Shown piece by piece: positions 9,293 through 17,045 of a DNA stretch of 64,000 bases. The first letter of the stretch is position 1. The number at the start of each line of letters is the position of its first letter. The notes under the pieces were generated by a model. The model saw nothing but the letters and a program-made list of their open reading frames with translations, was not told where the DNA came from and ran no database searches. This DNA is from Bradyrhizobium sp. (GTDB lineage Bacteria > Pseudomonadota > Alphaproteobacteria > Rhizobiales > Xanthobacteraceae). The position numbers and the translations under genes were made by a program. Where the stretch lies: contig NZ_JACRMG010000006.1 in assembly GCF_016219575.1 (NCBI RefSeq), positions 1 through 64,000 of the forward strand, written 5' to 3'.

Positions 9293-10933
9293 CTAGGTCC
9301 GTTGGATGCTCACGCCCGAACTGGTGGTGATATCGACGCCCTTGGTGTCCTTCAGGAAGATCAGGCCGACGACAAGCGTCAACACGGCTACGCCGATCGG
9401 ATACCAGAGGCCGGCATAGATATCGCCCGAAGCCGCCACGATTGCGGTAGCCAGCAACGGCAGCATGCCGCCAAACCAGCCATTGCCGATGTGATAGGGC
9501 AGCGACATCGACGTGTATCGTATCTTGGTCGGGAACATCTCGACCAGGAATGCCGCGATTGGCCCGTATACCATCGTCACGTAGATCACCATGATGATGA
9601 GGATCAGCTCGGCCATGAACCAGTTGACCTTGGCCTTGTCGGCCGTCGCGGAATAGCCGGCGCTCTTGAGCGCGGCCGTCCACTTGGCGTTGTCCCAACC
9701 CTCGACCTTGGTCGTTCCCAGCGTCATGTCGACCGACTTAGAGCCGGGCGCGTTGACGGTCTTGAACGAGAGGCCCGACTTGGTCAGGAAGTCCTGGGCA
9801 CGGTCGCACTGGGTGAAGTTCGACCACGGTCCCACGAAGATGTGGAAGTTGCAGGTCGATTGATCCGCCGTCACCGTGATCGGATTCTTCGTCGCGAAGG
9901 CTTCGAGATCCGGATTCACGTAGTGGGTCAGGCCCTGGAACAGCGGGAAATAGGTAACCGCCGCAATCAGACAGCCTGCGAGGATGATCTTCAGCCGCCC
10001 GATCCGATCCGACAGCCAGCCGAAGACGATGAAGAACGGCGTGCCGATGACCAGAGAGATCGCGATGAGCGAATAGGCCGAGATGTAGTCGAGCTTCAGC
10101 GTGATGGTGAGGAAGAACAGGGCGTAGAATTGCCCGGTGTACCACACCACGCCCTGGCCGGCGGTCGCGCCGAGCAGTGCGAGCAGCACGTACTTGTTGT
10201 TGGGGTAGTGCAGGAAGCTTTCGGTCAAGGGCGCCTTGGAGCCTTTGCCCTCTTCCTTCATCTGGGCGAAGATCGGCGATTCATTGAGGCGCAGCCGGAT
10301 CCAGACCGAGACGCCGAGCAGGATCACCGATACCAAGAACGGAATGCGCCAGCCCCATTCGGAGAATGCCTTGGCGTCCATGTAGGTGCGGCAGAGGCCG
10401 ATCACCACTAGGGCCAGGAAGAAGCCCAGCGTCGCCGTGGTCTGGATGTAGCTCGTGGTATAGCCGCGCTCGTCTGGACGCGAGTGTTCGGCGACATAGG
10501 TCGCAGCACCGCCATACTCGCCGCCGAGCGCGAGGCCCTGGGCGAGGCGGAGCGTCACCAGCAGCACCGGCGCGGTCCATCCGATGCTTGCGAAGGTAGG
10601 CAACAGGCCGACAAGGAACGTTGCGCCGCCCATCACCACGATCGTGACGAGGAAGGTGTACTTGCGGCCGACGAGATCGCCGATGCGGCCGAAGATGATC
10701 GCGCCGAAGGGGCGGACCAGGAAACCTGCGGCGTAGGTTGCGAACGCCGAGAGCAGGGCCGCTGTGTCGTTGCCGGGCGGGAAGAACAGCGCGGCAAAGA
10801 ACGGTGCCAGTGTTGCGTAGAGGTAGAAATCATACCATTCGAATACTGTACCCAGCGACGAAGCGAAGATGACGAATTTCTCGTCCTTCGTCATGCCGGC
10901 TGCCTTCGCCGACCCTGCTGTCATGGTGGCCAT
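9293..10933 (-). CDS. MFS transporter 1, metabolite:H+ symporter (MHS) family
   Basis: A 546-residue inner-membrane proton symporter of the MHS branch of the major facilitator superfamily (relatives of KgtP, ShiA and ProP). Diagnostic blocks are SSLGTVFEWYDFYLYA, RPFGAIIFGRIGDLVGRKYTFL and GLALGGEYGGAATYVAEHS. Unusually, about 100 extra residues lie in a hydrophilic loop in the C-terminal half, after ITLKLDYISAYS and the following helices; the loop holds two Cys (STCNF, TQCDR). A paralogue is encoded at 13781-15445. The substrate is not predictable; MHS members carry small carboxylates or osmolytes. Upstream lie a shared 17-bp motif and an 11-bp repeat array, listed separately. Confidence 0.9.
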   Translation of the reverse strand: MATMTAGSAKAAGMTKDEKFVIFASSLGTVFEWYDFYLYATLAPFFAALFFPPGNDTAALLSAFATYAAGFLVRPFGAIIFGRIGDLVGRKYTFLVTIVVMGGATFLVGLLPTFASIGWTAPVLLVTLRLAQGLALGGEYGGAATYVAEHSRPDERGYTTSYIQTTATLGFFLALVVIGLCRTYMDAKAFSEWGWRIPFLVSVILLGVSVWIRLRLNESPIFAQMKEEGKGSKAPLTESFLHYPNNKYVLLALLGATAGQGVVWYTGQFYALFFLTITLKLDYISAYSLIAISLVIGTPFFIVFGWLSDRIGRLKIILAGCLIAAVTYFPLFQGLTHYVNPDLEAFATKNPITVTADQSTCNFHIFVGPWSNFTQCDRAQDFLTKSGLSFKTVNAPGSKSVDMTLGTTKVEGWDNAKWTAALKSAGYSATADKAKVNWFMAELILIIMVIYVTMVYGPIAAFLVEMFPTKIRYTSMSLPYHIGNGWFGGMLPLLATAIVAASGDIYAGLWYPIGVAVLTLVVGLIFLKDTKGVDITTSSGVSIQRT

Positions 10934-11035
10934 TGTGAAGACGCTCCCTGCAAATCGTTGATTGGGATTTTATTGATGCTCCGTCGAGTTGAGCCGCGGT
11001 GCTTTAATTGACGGTAACATCGCTGTGATGTCGTC

Positions 11036-11052
11036 CCCAATAGAACTTTCGG
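11036..11052 (-). promoter_or_regulatory. Shared upstream element, MFS 1 copy
   Basis: Plus-strand sequence CCCAATAGAACTTTCGG lies 103 bases upstream of the MFS 1 start. It matches 16 of 17 bases at 15545-15561, which is 100 bases upstream of MFS 2, and 11 of 17 at 19516-19532 before the DUF4212/SSS operon. Same orientation in all three. Probably an activator site or core promoter; the identity of the regulator is inferred only. Confidence 0.65.
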
Positions 11053-11063
11053 AGTCGCGTTGT

Positions 11064-11129
11064 TTACGGAGAATTTACGGAGATGCGGCTCTGCGTTTAC
11101 GTGGAAGTTACAGAGAAGTTACGGAGATG
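11064..11129. repeat. Array of 11-bp-phased TTACGGAGA direct repeats
   Basis: Copies of TTACGGAGA or close variants begin at 11064, 11075, 11097 (TTACGTGGA), 11108 (TTACAGAGA) and 11119, exactly in an 11-bp register with only the 11086 position degenerate. This places every copy on the same face of the helix, as for an operator array. The 16-mer GTTACAGAGAAGTTAC (11107-11122) recurs unchanged at 19483-19498. Confidence 0.7.
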
Positions 11130-11379
11130 CGCATCCAAGTTATCCGCTTGCTGCACGTGCAACTGATAGAATTTCTTCCGCTGCGAAGTGCAGCGTGGTG
11201 TCCGGCGGCTGGAGTCCTGGCGTTTGCCGGCCAATCTCTGGTGCGAACCGCGTCGCGTGATTGCCATTGGGGATAGCGGAACTGATGGAACCGGAGTTGT
11301 CAGTCGCTATTGGCCCGGTTCGTGCATGTTTTGCGGGCAAGCCGGCTTGCGGTGTGTTGCCGTGATGGAGCGACGGATC

Positions 11380-11748
11380 ATGGAAGATGTGCGCCCGTTT
11401 GCCTGTGAAACGGTGCAGCGTGCGTGCGGCCTCGCGCTGCTCGCGATTTTCTGCATCATGATCGGCCTCTCCTATGTGCCGCATGCCGCTTTCCAGGCCG
11501 GCGGATTCTTGAGCATGGCGATGACGCTCGTTCTGCTCGAGAAGGCGCACGGCGCCCGGACCAGGGATTACCGGCGAACCGAGCTGTGGCTACATCTTCC
11601 CAGGGAGCGCCGTCCGGCGCCCGCCGATGCACAGGACACTATTTCCACGATCATGCGCGAGACCTATCTGCTGTTCGCGCGATGGACAGCGTTGATATGC
11701 GTGGCAATGTGGACGATCGCCTTGCTCTGCCTCATGGTTGACCTTTAG
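11380..11748 (+). CDS. Small membrane protein, paralogue of the 15785-16153 product
   Basis: Unknown function, 122 residues. Two hydrophobic helices near the N-terminus (GLALLAIFCIMIGLSYVP, AGGFLSMAMTLVLLEKAH) and one at the C-terminus (ARWTALICVAMWTIALLCLMV) flank a polar segment containing RRTELWLHLPRERRP. The protein encoded at 15785-16153 has the same length and aligns end to end (ACGxxxLAIFCxMIGLSxxP, FQAGGFLS, IMRETYL.FAR). I start at the ATG at 11380, which has GGAG upstream and matches the paralogue's N-terminus MED. It is divergent from MFS 1 across the repeat array. Confidence 0.75.
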   Translation: MEDVRPFACETVQRACGLALLAIFCIMIGLSYVPHAAFQAGGFLSMAMTLVLLEKAHGARTRDYRRTELWLHLPRERRPAPADAQDTISTIMRETYLLFARWTALICVAMWTIALLCLMVDL

Positions 11749-11810
11749 CGTTTGGTGTCGGAGCGGGTGATTGCAACCGGCTCATTTGACGTATCGTTCC
11801 GCGCTCTCGG

Positions 11811-12515
11811 TCAATCCGATTCCGTCATGCCGGAGAGCCGATAGCCGACGCCGAGTTCGCTCTTGAGAAGGCTCGGGCGTTTGGGGTCTTCCTCTATCTT
11901 GCGCCGGAGCTTGCGGACCAGAATCCGCAGGTAATGCGCGTTGTGCAGATGCTTCGTTCCCCAGACCTCCTTCAGGAGAATGTTGTGCGTCACGACGTTG
12001 CCGGCGTGTTGCGCCAGCACTTGCAAAAGCTGGTACTCCTTGGGCGATAGCACGATGCGCTTTCCGCCGAGGAACACCGCCCGGTTTGCAAGATCGATGG
12101 ACAGCGGCCCGATGTTGACGACTGGTTCGCCCCGCGCGCCGCGCGCCTGACGGCGAAGCGCAGCCCTTGCCCGCGCCAGCAGTTCGGCCATGCTGAACGG
12201 CTTCACGACGTAGTCGTCGGCGCCGCATTCCAGCAGCCTCACCTTGTCCTCATCGCTCGCCCTGACGGAAAGGATGATGATCGGCACCGTTGACCATGCG
12301 CGGACCCGTTCGACGACTTGCGCGCCGTCGATGTCGGGTAAATTGAGGTCGAGGACGATCAGGTCCACCTGCCGAAGCGTGGCGGCGCGCATCCCGGCAT
12401 CGGCAGTCCCTGCTTCGACGACCGTGAATCCTTCGAGGTCGAACCCGGTCCGAAGGAAGCGCCTGATCTGGGGTTCGTCGTCAATGACGAGAACAGCCGG
12501 ACGTATCTCAGTCAT
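11811..12515 (-). CDS. KdpE-like OmpR-family response regulator
   Basis: A 234-residue two-component regulator. The receiver domain has acidic residues DDE at 12-14, phospho-acceptor D56 (DLIVLDLNLPD) and the KPF lysine. The C-terminal winged helix (LSPKEYQLLQVLAQHAGNVVTH through GVGYRL) binds DNA. The sequence style is that of KdpE, but no kdpFABC potassium ATPase is in the window. It overlaps the kinase gene by eight bases, so the two are co-transcribed and act together. Position between two MFS genes suggests, without proving, that it regulates them. Confidence 0.9.
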   Translation of the reverse strand: MTEIRPAVLVIDDEPQIRRFLRTGFDLEGFTVVEAGTADAGMRAATLRQVDLIVLDLNLPDIDGAQVVERVRAWSTVPIIILSVRASDEDKVRLLECGADDYVVKPFSMAELLARARAALRRQARGARGEPVVNIGPLSIDLANRAVFLGGKRIVLSPKEYQLLQVLAQHAGNVVTHNILLKEVWGTKHLHNAHYLRILVRKLRRKIEEDPKRPSLLKSELGVGYRLSGMTESD

Positions 12516-13575
12516 CTTCTCCCTCGTCGCGTCCCGGTTGGGATTTGATGGGCAGTTTCAGGGTCATCGTCGTACCTTGCTGCGGACCGGCGCTGGACGC
12601 TTCGACGGTGCCGCCGCAGGCGGCGATCAACGAGCGCGTGATCCAAAGCCCCAATCCGGATCCCGTAACATTGCCCGCATGGCGGGGGCTGCGGTAGAAG
12701 CGCACGAAGATGCGATCGGTCTCGTCCCTGGTGAGTCCGACACCCTCGTCCCGTATCCTGATCGCGATCCTGCCGTCGTCCTGCTCGGCGCTTATCGTGA
12801 TCGGCGTGTGAGGCGGGGAATACTTGAGCGCGTTTTCGATGAGTTGACCGAGCGCACTCTCCACAAGCGTCGGATCGGTATATACGAGCGGCAGGTCGTC
12901 GGCGACCGCGAAGACCACGTGGCGTTCGACCGCGCGCTCCCGCTTCCGCGCGAATGCGCCGTTGACGATGTCTTCCGGGTCCACCCATTGCCATTTCGGC
13001 CGTATTCCCTCGTGCGTGATCTTGGTCGCATCGAGCAGATTCTGGATGTCGCCGTTGAGCCGCTCGGACTCCTTGCGGATGACGGCGACCAGCCCCGAGA
13101 GTTGATTATCCTGCCTGATCGCCGGCGATTGGGCGAGAACGGACGCCGAGCCCACGATCGAGGCCAGCGGCGAACTCAATTCGTGCGAGACCGATCCGAT
13201 CAATGCCTCCCGGAGGTTCTCCGATTCCGCGCGCATCTTTGCCTTTCGCGCAATCACCCCCAGCTGACCGGTCACGACGGCCACGATGACGAACAGCACA
13301 AGGTCGACGATCTGGTCGGGATTGCTGACGCGAAGATCGTAGATCGGCGGGTAGAACAGGAAGGCGGCCGCGGCAATCCCGGCAATTGCGGCGGTCACGG
13401 CGGGAAGGGTTCCCCAGCGCAGCGCGGCAACCAGCACCGGGACCAGATAGAGGAGCATGACGTGCTCCATCCGGAAGAACAGCAGTGCAAGGTAGATCAG
13501 GCAGCTTACGCCGACGACCATCAGGATCGACAGGGCGATGCCAGCGGCCTCGCGCATGACGGCGCTTCTGGACAT
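12508..13575 (-). CDS. KdpD-like sensor histidine kinase without the KdpD N-terminal module
   Basis: A 355-residue membrane kinase. Four hydrophobic helices within residues 10-105 form a DUF4118 domain like that of KdpD. HisKA follows with H131 (SVSHELSSPLAS), then HATPase_c with N box (LIENALKYSP), DEGVGL and GSGLGLW. The cytoplasmic KdpD and USP sensor domains at the N-terminus of true KdpD are absent, so the stimulus is probably not the usual turgor/potassium signal. The start is placed at the ATG giving MSRSAVMREA; the open frame continues upstream to 13881 but would run through the MFS 2 terminator and gene end. Confidence 0.88.
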   Translation of the reverse strand: MSRSAVMREAAGIALSILMVVGVSCLIYLALLFFRMEHVMLLYLVPVLVAALRWGTLPAVTAAIAGIAAAAFLFYPPIYDLRVSNPDQIVDLVLFVIVAVVTGQLGVIARKAKMRAESENLREALIGSVSHELSSPLASIVGSASVLAQSPAIRQDNQLSGLVAVIRKESERLNGDIQNLLDATKITHEGIRPKWQWVDPEDIVNGAFARKRERAVERHVVFAVADDLPLVYTDPTLVESALGQLIENALKYSPPHTPITISAEQDDGRIAIRIRDEGVGLTRDETDRIFVRFYRSPRHAGNVTGSGLGLWITRSLIAACGGTVEASSAGPQQGTTMTLKLPIKSQPGRDEGEDD

Positions 13576-13681
13576 GTCGATCCGGCCTCTTGAGGCAACA
13601 CCCGATATCAACGCGCCATTTCCATCGCGCGTGCTATCGCCGGCATGCTGCACCAACATTCCGGCATCGGCAATATCGTCG

Positions 13682-13750
13682 CCGGTCCGCTGCCGGGCCC
13701 GACGGACCGGACGCAAAAAAGAACCGGCCGCGGATCGCTCCGCGGCCGGT
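13682..13750. terminator. Terminator of MFS transporter 2
   Basis: ACCGGCCGCG and CGCGGCCGGT (13723-13750) pair around GATCGCTC. On the minus strand the stem is followed at once by CTTTTTTGC. A second hairpin, CCGGTCCG with CGGACCGG (13682-13710), follows. The first stem is nearly identical to the MFS 1 terminator at 9244-9271. Confidence 0.88.
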
Positions 13751-13780
13751 CGATTGGCGTTGGCCTTCAGGCCGTCGTCA

Positions 13781-15445
13781 TCAGGTCTTGGTGATGTCGA
13801 CGTCCTTGGTCTCCGGCAGGAAGATGAAGCCGACGACCGCGGTGATCGATGCGAAGATGATCGGATACCAGAGGCCCGCATAGATGTCGCCGGTCGATGC
13901 CACGATCGCGAAGGAGGTCGCGGGCAGCAGGCCGCCGAACCAGCCGTTGCCGATGTGATAGGGCAGCGACATCGAGGTGTAGCGGATCCTGGTCGGGAAC
14001 AGCTCGACCAGCATCGCGGCGATCGGCCCGTACACCATGGTGACGTAGATCACCAGGATGAACAGCAGGCCGATCACGGCCGCCACCTGCGGACGGAAGA
14101 TATCGAACGGATTCGACATTTTCACGATGCCGGCGTCGCCAGCCTTGGGATAGCCGGCCGCCGCGACCGCGGCGGTGATCGCCGGGTTGCCGCTCTTGGC
14201 GTCGGGGTAGGCGATCTCCTTGTCGTTGACCTTGACCTTCACGCCGGAGCCGGCCGCGCCGTAGACGGTCGAGTACTTGACCGACGACTGGGCGAGGAAG
14301 GCGCGGGCGGTGTCGCAAGGCGCGCTGAACACGCGGGTGCCGACCGGGTTGAACAGATCGCCGCAGCCTGCGGGATCGGCAACCACCTCGACCTTGGTGT
14401 TCTCGTAGGCCTTTTCCAGCGCCGGGTTGGCGTTGGTGGAGATCATCTTGAAGATCGGGATGAAGGTCAGCGCCGCGATCAGGCAGCCCGCCAGGATGAT
14501 CGGCTTGCGGCCGATCTTGTCGGAGAGCGCGCCGAACACGATGAAGAAGCCGGTACCGAACAGCAGCGACCAGGCGATCAGCAGATTGGCGGTGTAGCCG
14601 TCGACCTTGAGGATCGATTGCAGGAAGAACAGCGCGTAGAATTGGCCGGTATACCAGACCACGCCCTGGCCCATCACGCCGCCGACCAGCGCGAGGATGA
14701 CGAGCTTGGCGTTGGACCAGTTGGCGAACGCTTCGGTGAGCGGCGCCTTCGAGCCCTTGCCCTCGTCCTTCATCTTCTGGAAGATCGGCGATTCATTCAG
14801 CCGCAGCCGGATCCAGACCGAGACGCCGAGCAGCAGCACCGAGACCAGGAACGGAACGCGCCAGCCCCAGTCGGCGAAGTCCTTTTCGCCGATGGCGGTG
14901 CGGGTGAACAGGATCACCAGCAGCGACATGAACAGGCCGAGCGTTGCCGTGGTCTGGATGAAGGAGGTGTAGTAGCCGCGCTTGCCCTGCGGGGCATGCT
15001 CGGCGACGTAGGTTGCCGCACCGCCATACTCACCGCCGAGCGCGAGGCCCTGCAGCAGGCGGAGCGCGATCAGGATGATCGGGGCCGCGATGCCGATGGT
15101 GGCCGCGTTGGGCAGCAGGCCGACGATGAAGGTCGACAAGCCCATGATGAGGATGGTGACGAGGAAGGTGTACTTGCGGCCGACGATGTCGCCGACGCGG
15201 CCGAACACGATTGCGCCGAACGGGCGGACCAGGAAGCCGGCGGCGAAGGCCAGCAGCGCGAAGATGTCGCGAGTGGCCGGCGGATAGGCCGAGAAGAACT
15301 GCGCGCCGATGATGCCGGCGAGCGACCCGTAGAGATAGAAGTCATACCATTCGAAGACGGTGCCGAGCGAGGAAGCGACGATGACGAAGCGCTCCTCCTT
15401 TCCCATGCCGGTCGACTTGGCTGAAGCCGTAGTAATAGTGGACAT
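13781..15445 (-). CDS. MFS transporter 2, MHS family, paralogue of MFS 1
   Basis: A 554-residue proton symporter closely related to the 9293-10933 product; long blocks are shared, such as SSLGTVFEWYDFYLYG, LALGGEYGGAATYVAEH, GQGVVWYTGQFYALFFL and YTSMSLPYHIGNGWFGG. It also has a long hydrophilic loop in the C-terminal half with a Cys pair (AGCGD, APCDT), although the loop sequence differs more than the membrane parts. That pattern suggests the loop diverged with substrate or partner specificity. The gene has the same upstream element and almost the same terminator as MFS 1, so the duplication covered regulatory DNA too. The substrate is unknown. Confidence 0.9.
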   Translation of the reverse strand: MSTITTASAKSTGMGKEERFVIVASSLGTVFEWYDFYLYGSLAGIIGAQFFSAYPPATRDIFALLAFAAGFLVRPFGAIVFGRVGDIVGRKYTFLVTILIMGLSTFIVGLLPNAATIGIAAPIILIALRLLQGLALGGEYGGAATYVAEHAPQGKRGYYTSFIQTTATLGLFMSLLVILFTRTAIGEKDFADWGWRVPFLVSVLLLGVSVWIRLRLNESPIFQKMKDEGKGSKAPLTEAFANWSNAKLVILALVGGVMGQGVVWYTGQFYALFFLQSILKVDGYTANLLIAWSLLFGTGFFIVFGALSDKIGRKPIILAGCLIAALTFIPIFKMISTNANPALEKAYENTKVEVVADPAGCGDLFNPVGTRVFSAPCDTARAFLAQSSVKYSTVYGAAGSGVKVKVNDKEIAYPDAKSGNPAITAAVAAAGYPKAGDAGIVKMSNPFDIFRPQVAAVIGLLFILVIYVTMVYGPIAAMLVELFPTRIRYTSMSLPYHIGNGWFGGLLPATSFAIVASTGDIYAGLWYPIIFASITAVVGFIFLPETKDVDITKT

Positions 15446-15544
15446 TAGCGATCGCTCCCCATGTGTTATTTAAGAACCTGCGCGCTGTGCAAAATCGACG
15501 CACAAGGAATCCTCGGGCTCCCCCTACATGTTCGGACTGTGCGT

Positions 15545-15561
15545 CCCAATAGTACTTTCGG
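15545..15561 (-). promoter_or_regulatory. Shared upstream element, MFS 2 copy
   Basis: CCCAATAGTACTTTCGG (plus strand) is 100 bases upstream of the MFS 2 start and differs from the MFS 1 copy by one base. The remaining 15446-15784 interval shows no coding potential; no TTACGGAGA repeats were found here. Confidence 0.65.
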
Positions 15562-15784
15562 CGGGCGTTGGGCCATTGCCCGCTCTTGCTGGCGGCTCGC
15601 GGCCGCTGCAGCGCTGCCGGATTCGTGCGAGCGATTGCCGGGCAACGGCTGATTTTGCGGGAAAAATGAGCCTCGCGCGGCAGCCCGCGATCTCGGCTGC
15701 GGCGATCTGCGCTCGCGGCATCATTGAACGAAAGTTGCAACGTCTGAAATGGTGAAAACCGACCTGGATCGATGCAGCTTTCGA

Positions 15785-16153
15785 CTAAAGTCCAAGAAGG
15801 GAGAACAGCAGCGCGGCGGTCCACATGATGATGGAAATGAGCGCGCTCGAGCGCGCGAAGGTGAGATAGGTTTCCCGCATGACGATCGAGATCGTCCGCT
15901 GCGCGTGAGCCTGCGGTGGCCGGAGCTCTTTCGGAAGGTACAGCCACATCTCCATGCGGCGGTGGTCCTTGGTCTTCGCCTCATGGGCCTTCACGACGAG
16001 CACGAGAGCCATCACCAGGCTCAGGAATCCTCCGGCCTGAAAAGCCGATCGCGGCAGGAAGGAAAGACCGATCATCACGCAGAAGATCGCAAGCGATCCG
16101 AACCCGCAGGCTCGCATCACGGTCTCGTAGGCAACGCGGCGAATGTCTTCCAT
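15785..16153 (-). CDS. Small membrane protein, paralogue of the 11380-11748 product
   Basis: A 122-residue protein with three likely membrane helices (GSLAIFCVMIGLSFLP, GGFLSLVMALVLVVKAH, ALISIIMWTAALLFSLLGL) and a cytoplasmic-looking segment EAKTKDHRRMEMWLYLPKELRP. It aligns without gaps to the 11380 product. Here the gene is upstream of and co-oriented with MFS 2, whereas the other copy is divergent from its MFS partner, so one unit was inverted after duplication. The function is unknown. The ATG giving MEDIRR was chosen to match the paralogue; an upstream frame reaches 16201. Confidence 0.75.
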   Translation of the reverse strand: MEDIRRVAYETVMRACGFGSLAIFCVMIGLSFLPRSAFQAGGFLSLVMALVLVVKAHEAKTKDHRRMEMWLYLPKELRPPQAHAQRTISIVMRETYLTFARSSALISIIMWTAALLFSLLGL

Positions 16154-16248
16154 ATTTCGGCTCTGGTCGCCCCAAGGGGTCGTCCATGATCGAGGCGGCA
16201 AAGGTTACCCCTTGCAGGTACGGCTCTCAACCTGTCCGGTTGCCGGTC

Positions 16249-16572
16249 TTAAAGGCCGACCCGGATGAAATTACCGGCGGCCGGCAAGGCCGCGATGGCC
16301 GTCCCGGCGAGCCAGATCCACAGCGACACATCGCTCGATTCGGAAGCGCCGGTCACCTTCTCGTAAATGGCGGCCGGGATCCCTCCCAGGATGATCGTGG
16401 CCGTCGAGACCATCAGCGAGGCGAACATCAAGGTCAGCGAGAGGTTATCGAACAGCAGCGGTCCGGCCAGCGGCTTGACATAGAGGAGCGCGAATATCAG
16501 CGCGAGCTGGTTGAAGATGCCGTTGATCATCCCGAAGAAGGCGATGCCGATGAAATAGAACTGCCGGTTCAT
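16249..16572 (-). CDS. Small integral membrane protein
   Basis: A 107-residue protein of unknown function with three hydrophobic helices (FYFIGIAFFGMINGIFNQLALIF, LTLMFASLMVSTATIILGGIPAAIY, SLWIWLAGTAIAALPAA). The start overlaps the stop of the gene above by four bases (ATGA), so the two are translated together and may form one complex. They follow the SSS symporter operon after a terminator; a partner role in that system is possible but unproven. Confidence 0.72.
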   Translation of the reverse strand: MNRQFYFIGIAFFGMINGIFNQLALIFALLYVKPLAGPLLFDNLSLTLMFASLMVSTATIILGGIPAAIYEKVTGASESSDVSLWIWLAGTAIAALPAAGNFIRVGL

Positions 16573-16889
16573 GAAACCGCTCCAGCCGCGCGGGGAGCAA
16601 GATTGAGCAGCAGCAGCGTGTAGTGAAAGGCGACGCGCAGCCAGAACATCCAGACAAAGCCGAACAGCCAGAGCAGCGCAGGGGGCACGACCCTGGGGGT
16701 GACGACCGAGATGACCGATATCACGGGATCGGTGAGACGGCAGAACGCGCGCCAGATGTAGTTCGGCGAATCCGCATCCACCATCAGGCCGAGCAGGAAC
16801 CGGCCGAGCATGGTGTACATCAGGGCTGCCAGCACGAAATTCGGCAGGTGGAAATACCAATAGGTGGTCAACGAGGCTGCGGTATCCAA
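16569..16889 (-). CDS. Small integral membrane protein
   Basis: A 106-residue hydrophobic protein, unknown function. Helices are seen at PNFVLAALMYTMLGRFLLGLMV and PPALLWLFGFVWMFWLRVAFHYTLLLL, with the intervening FCRLTDPVISVISVVTPRVVPP loop, vaguely like the YggT arrangement. I propose a TTG start at 16889 with GGGGAG upstream; a GTG at 16922 is the alternative. It is coupled by overlap to the next gene. Confidence 0.7.
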   Translation of the reverse strand: MDTAASLTTYWYFHLPNFVLAALMYTMLGRFLLGLMVDADSPNYIWRAFCRLTDPVISVISVVTPRVVPPALLWLFGFVWMFWLRVAFHYTLLLLNLAPRAAGAVS

Positions 16890-16996
16890 GAATCTCTCCC
16901 CTCGGTAGTGCCGACACACCACCCGCCGTTCCGCGGCGCCCTCACGATGTCAATCGCTGGGTTTTTCGGCAAGCGATATGTCGGCCGTTTGAAACG

Positions 16997-17022
16997 AAAC
17001 GGGGCCCCGAAAGGCCCCGTTT
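16997..17022 (-). terminator. Terminator of the DUF4212/SSS operon
   Basis: AAACGGGGCC and GGCCCCGTTT form a perfect 10-bp stem with loop CCGAAA, 24 bases after the symporter stop. On the minus strand the stem ends in T-poor sequence after GTTT-complement, so strength is moderate. Confidence 0.75.
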
Positions 17023-17045
17023 GCCACCACGCAAAGACCTTGCGC

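Noticed and set aside
11811..13575. A complete kdp potassium-uptake system
   Set aside because: Only KdpDE-like regulators are present, the kinase lacks the KdpD N-terminal module, and no kdpFABC gene is in the window.
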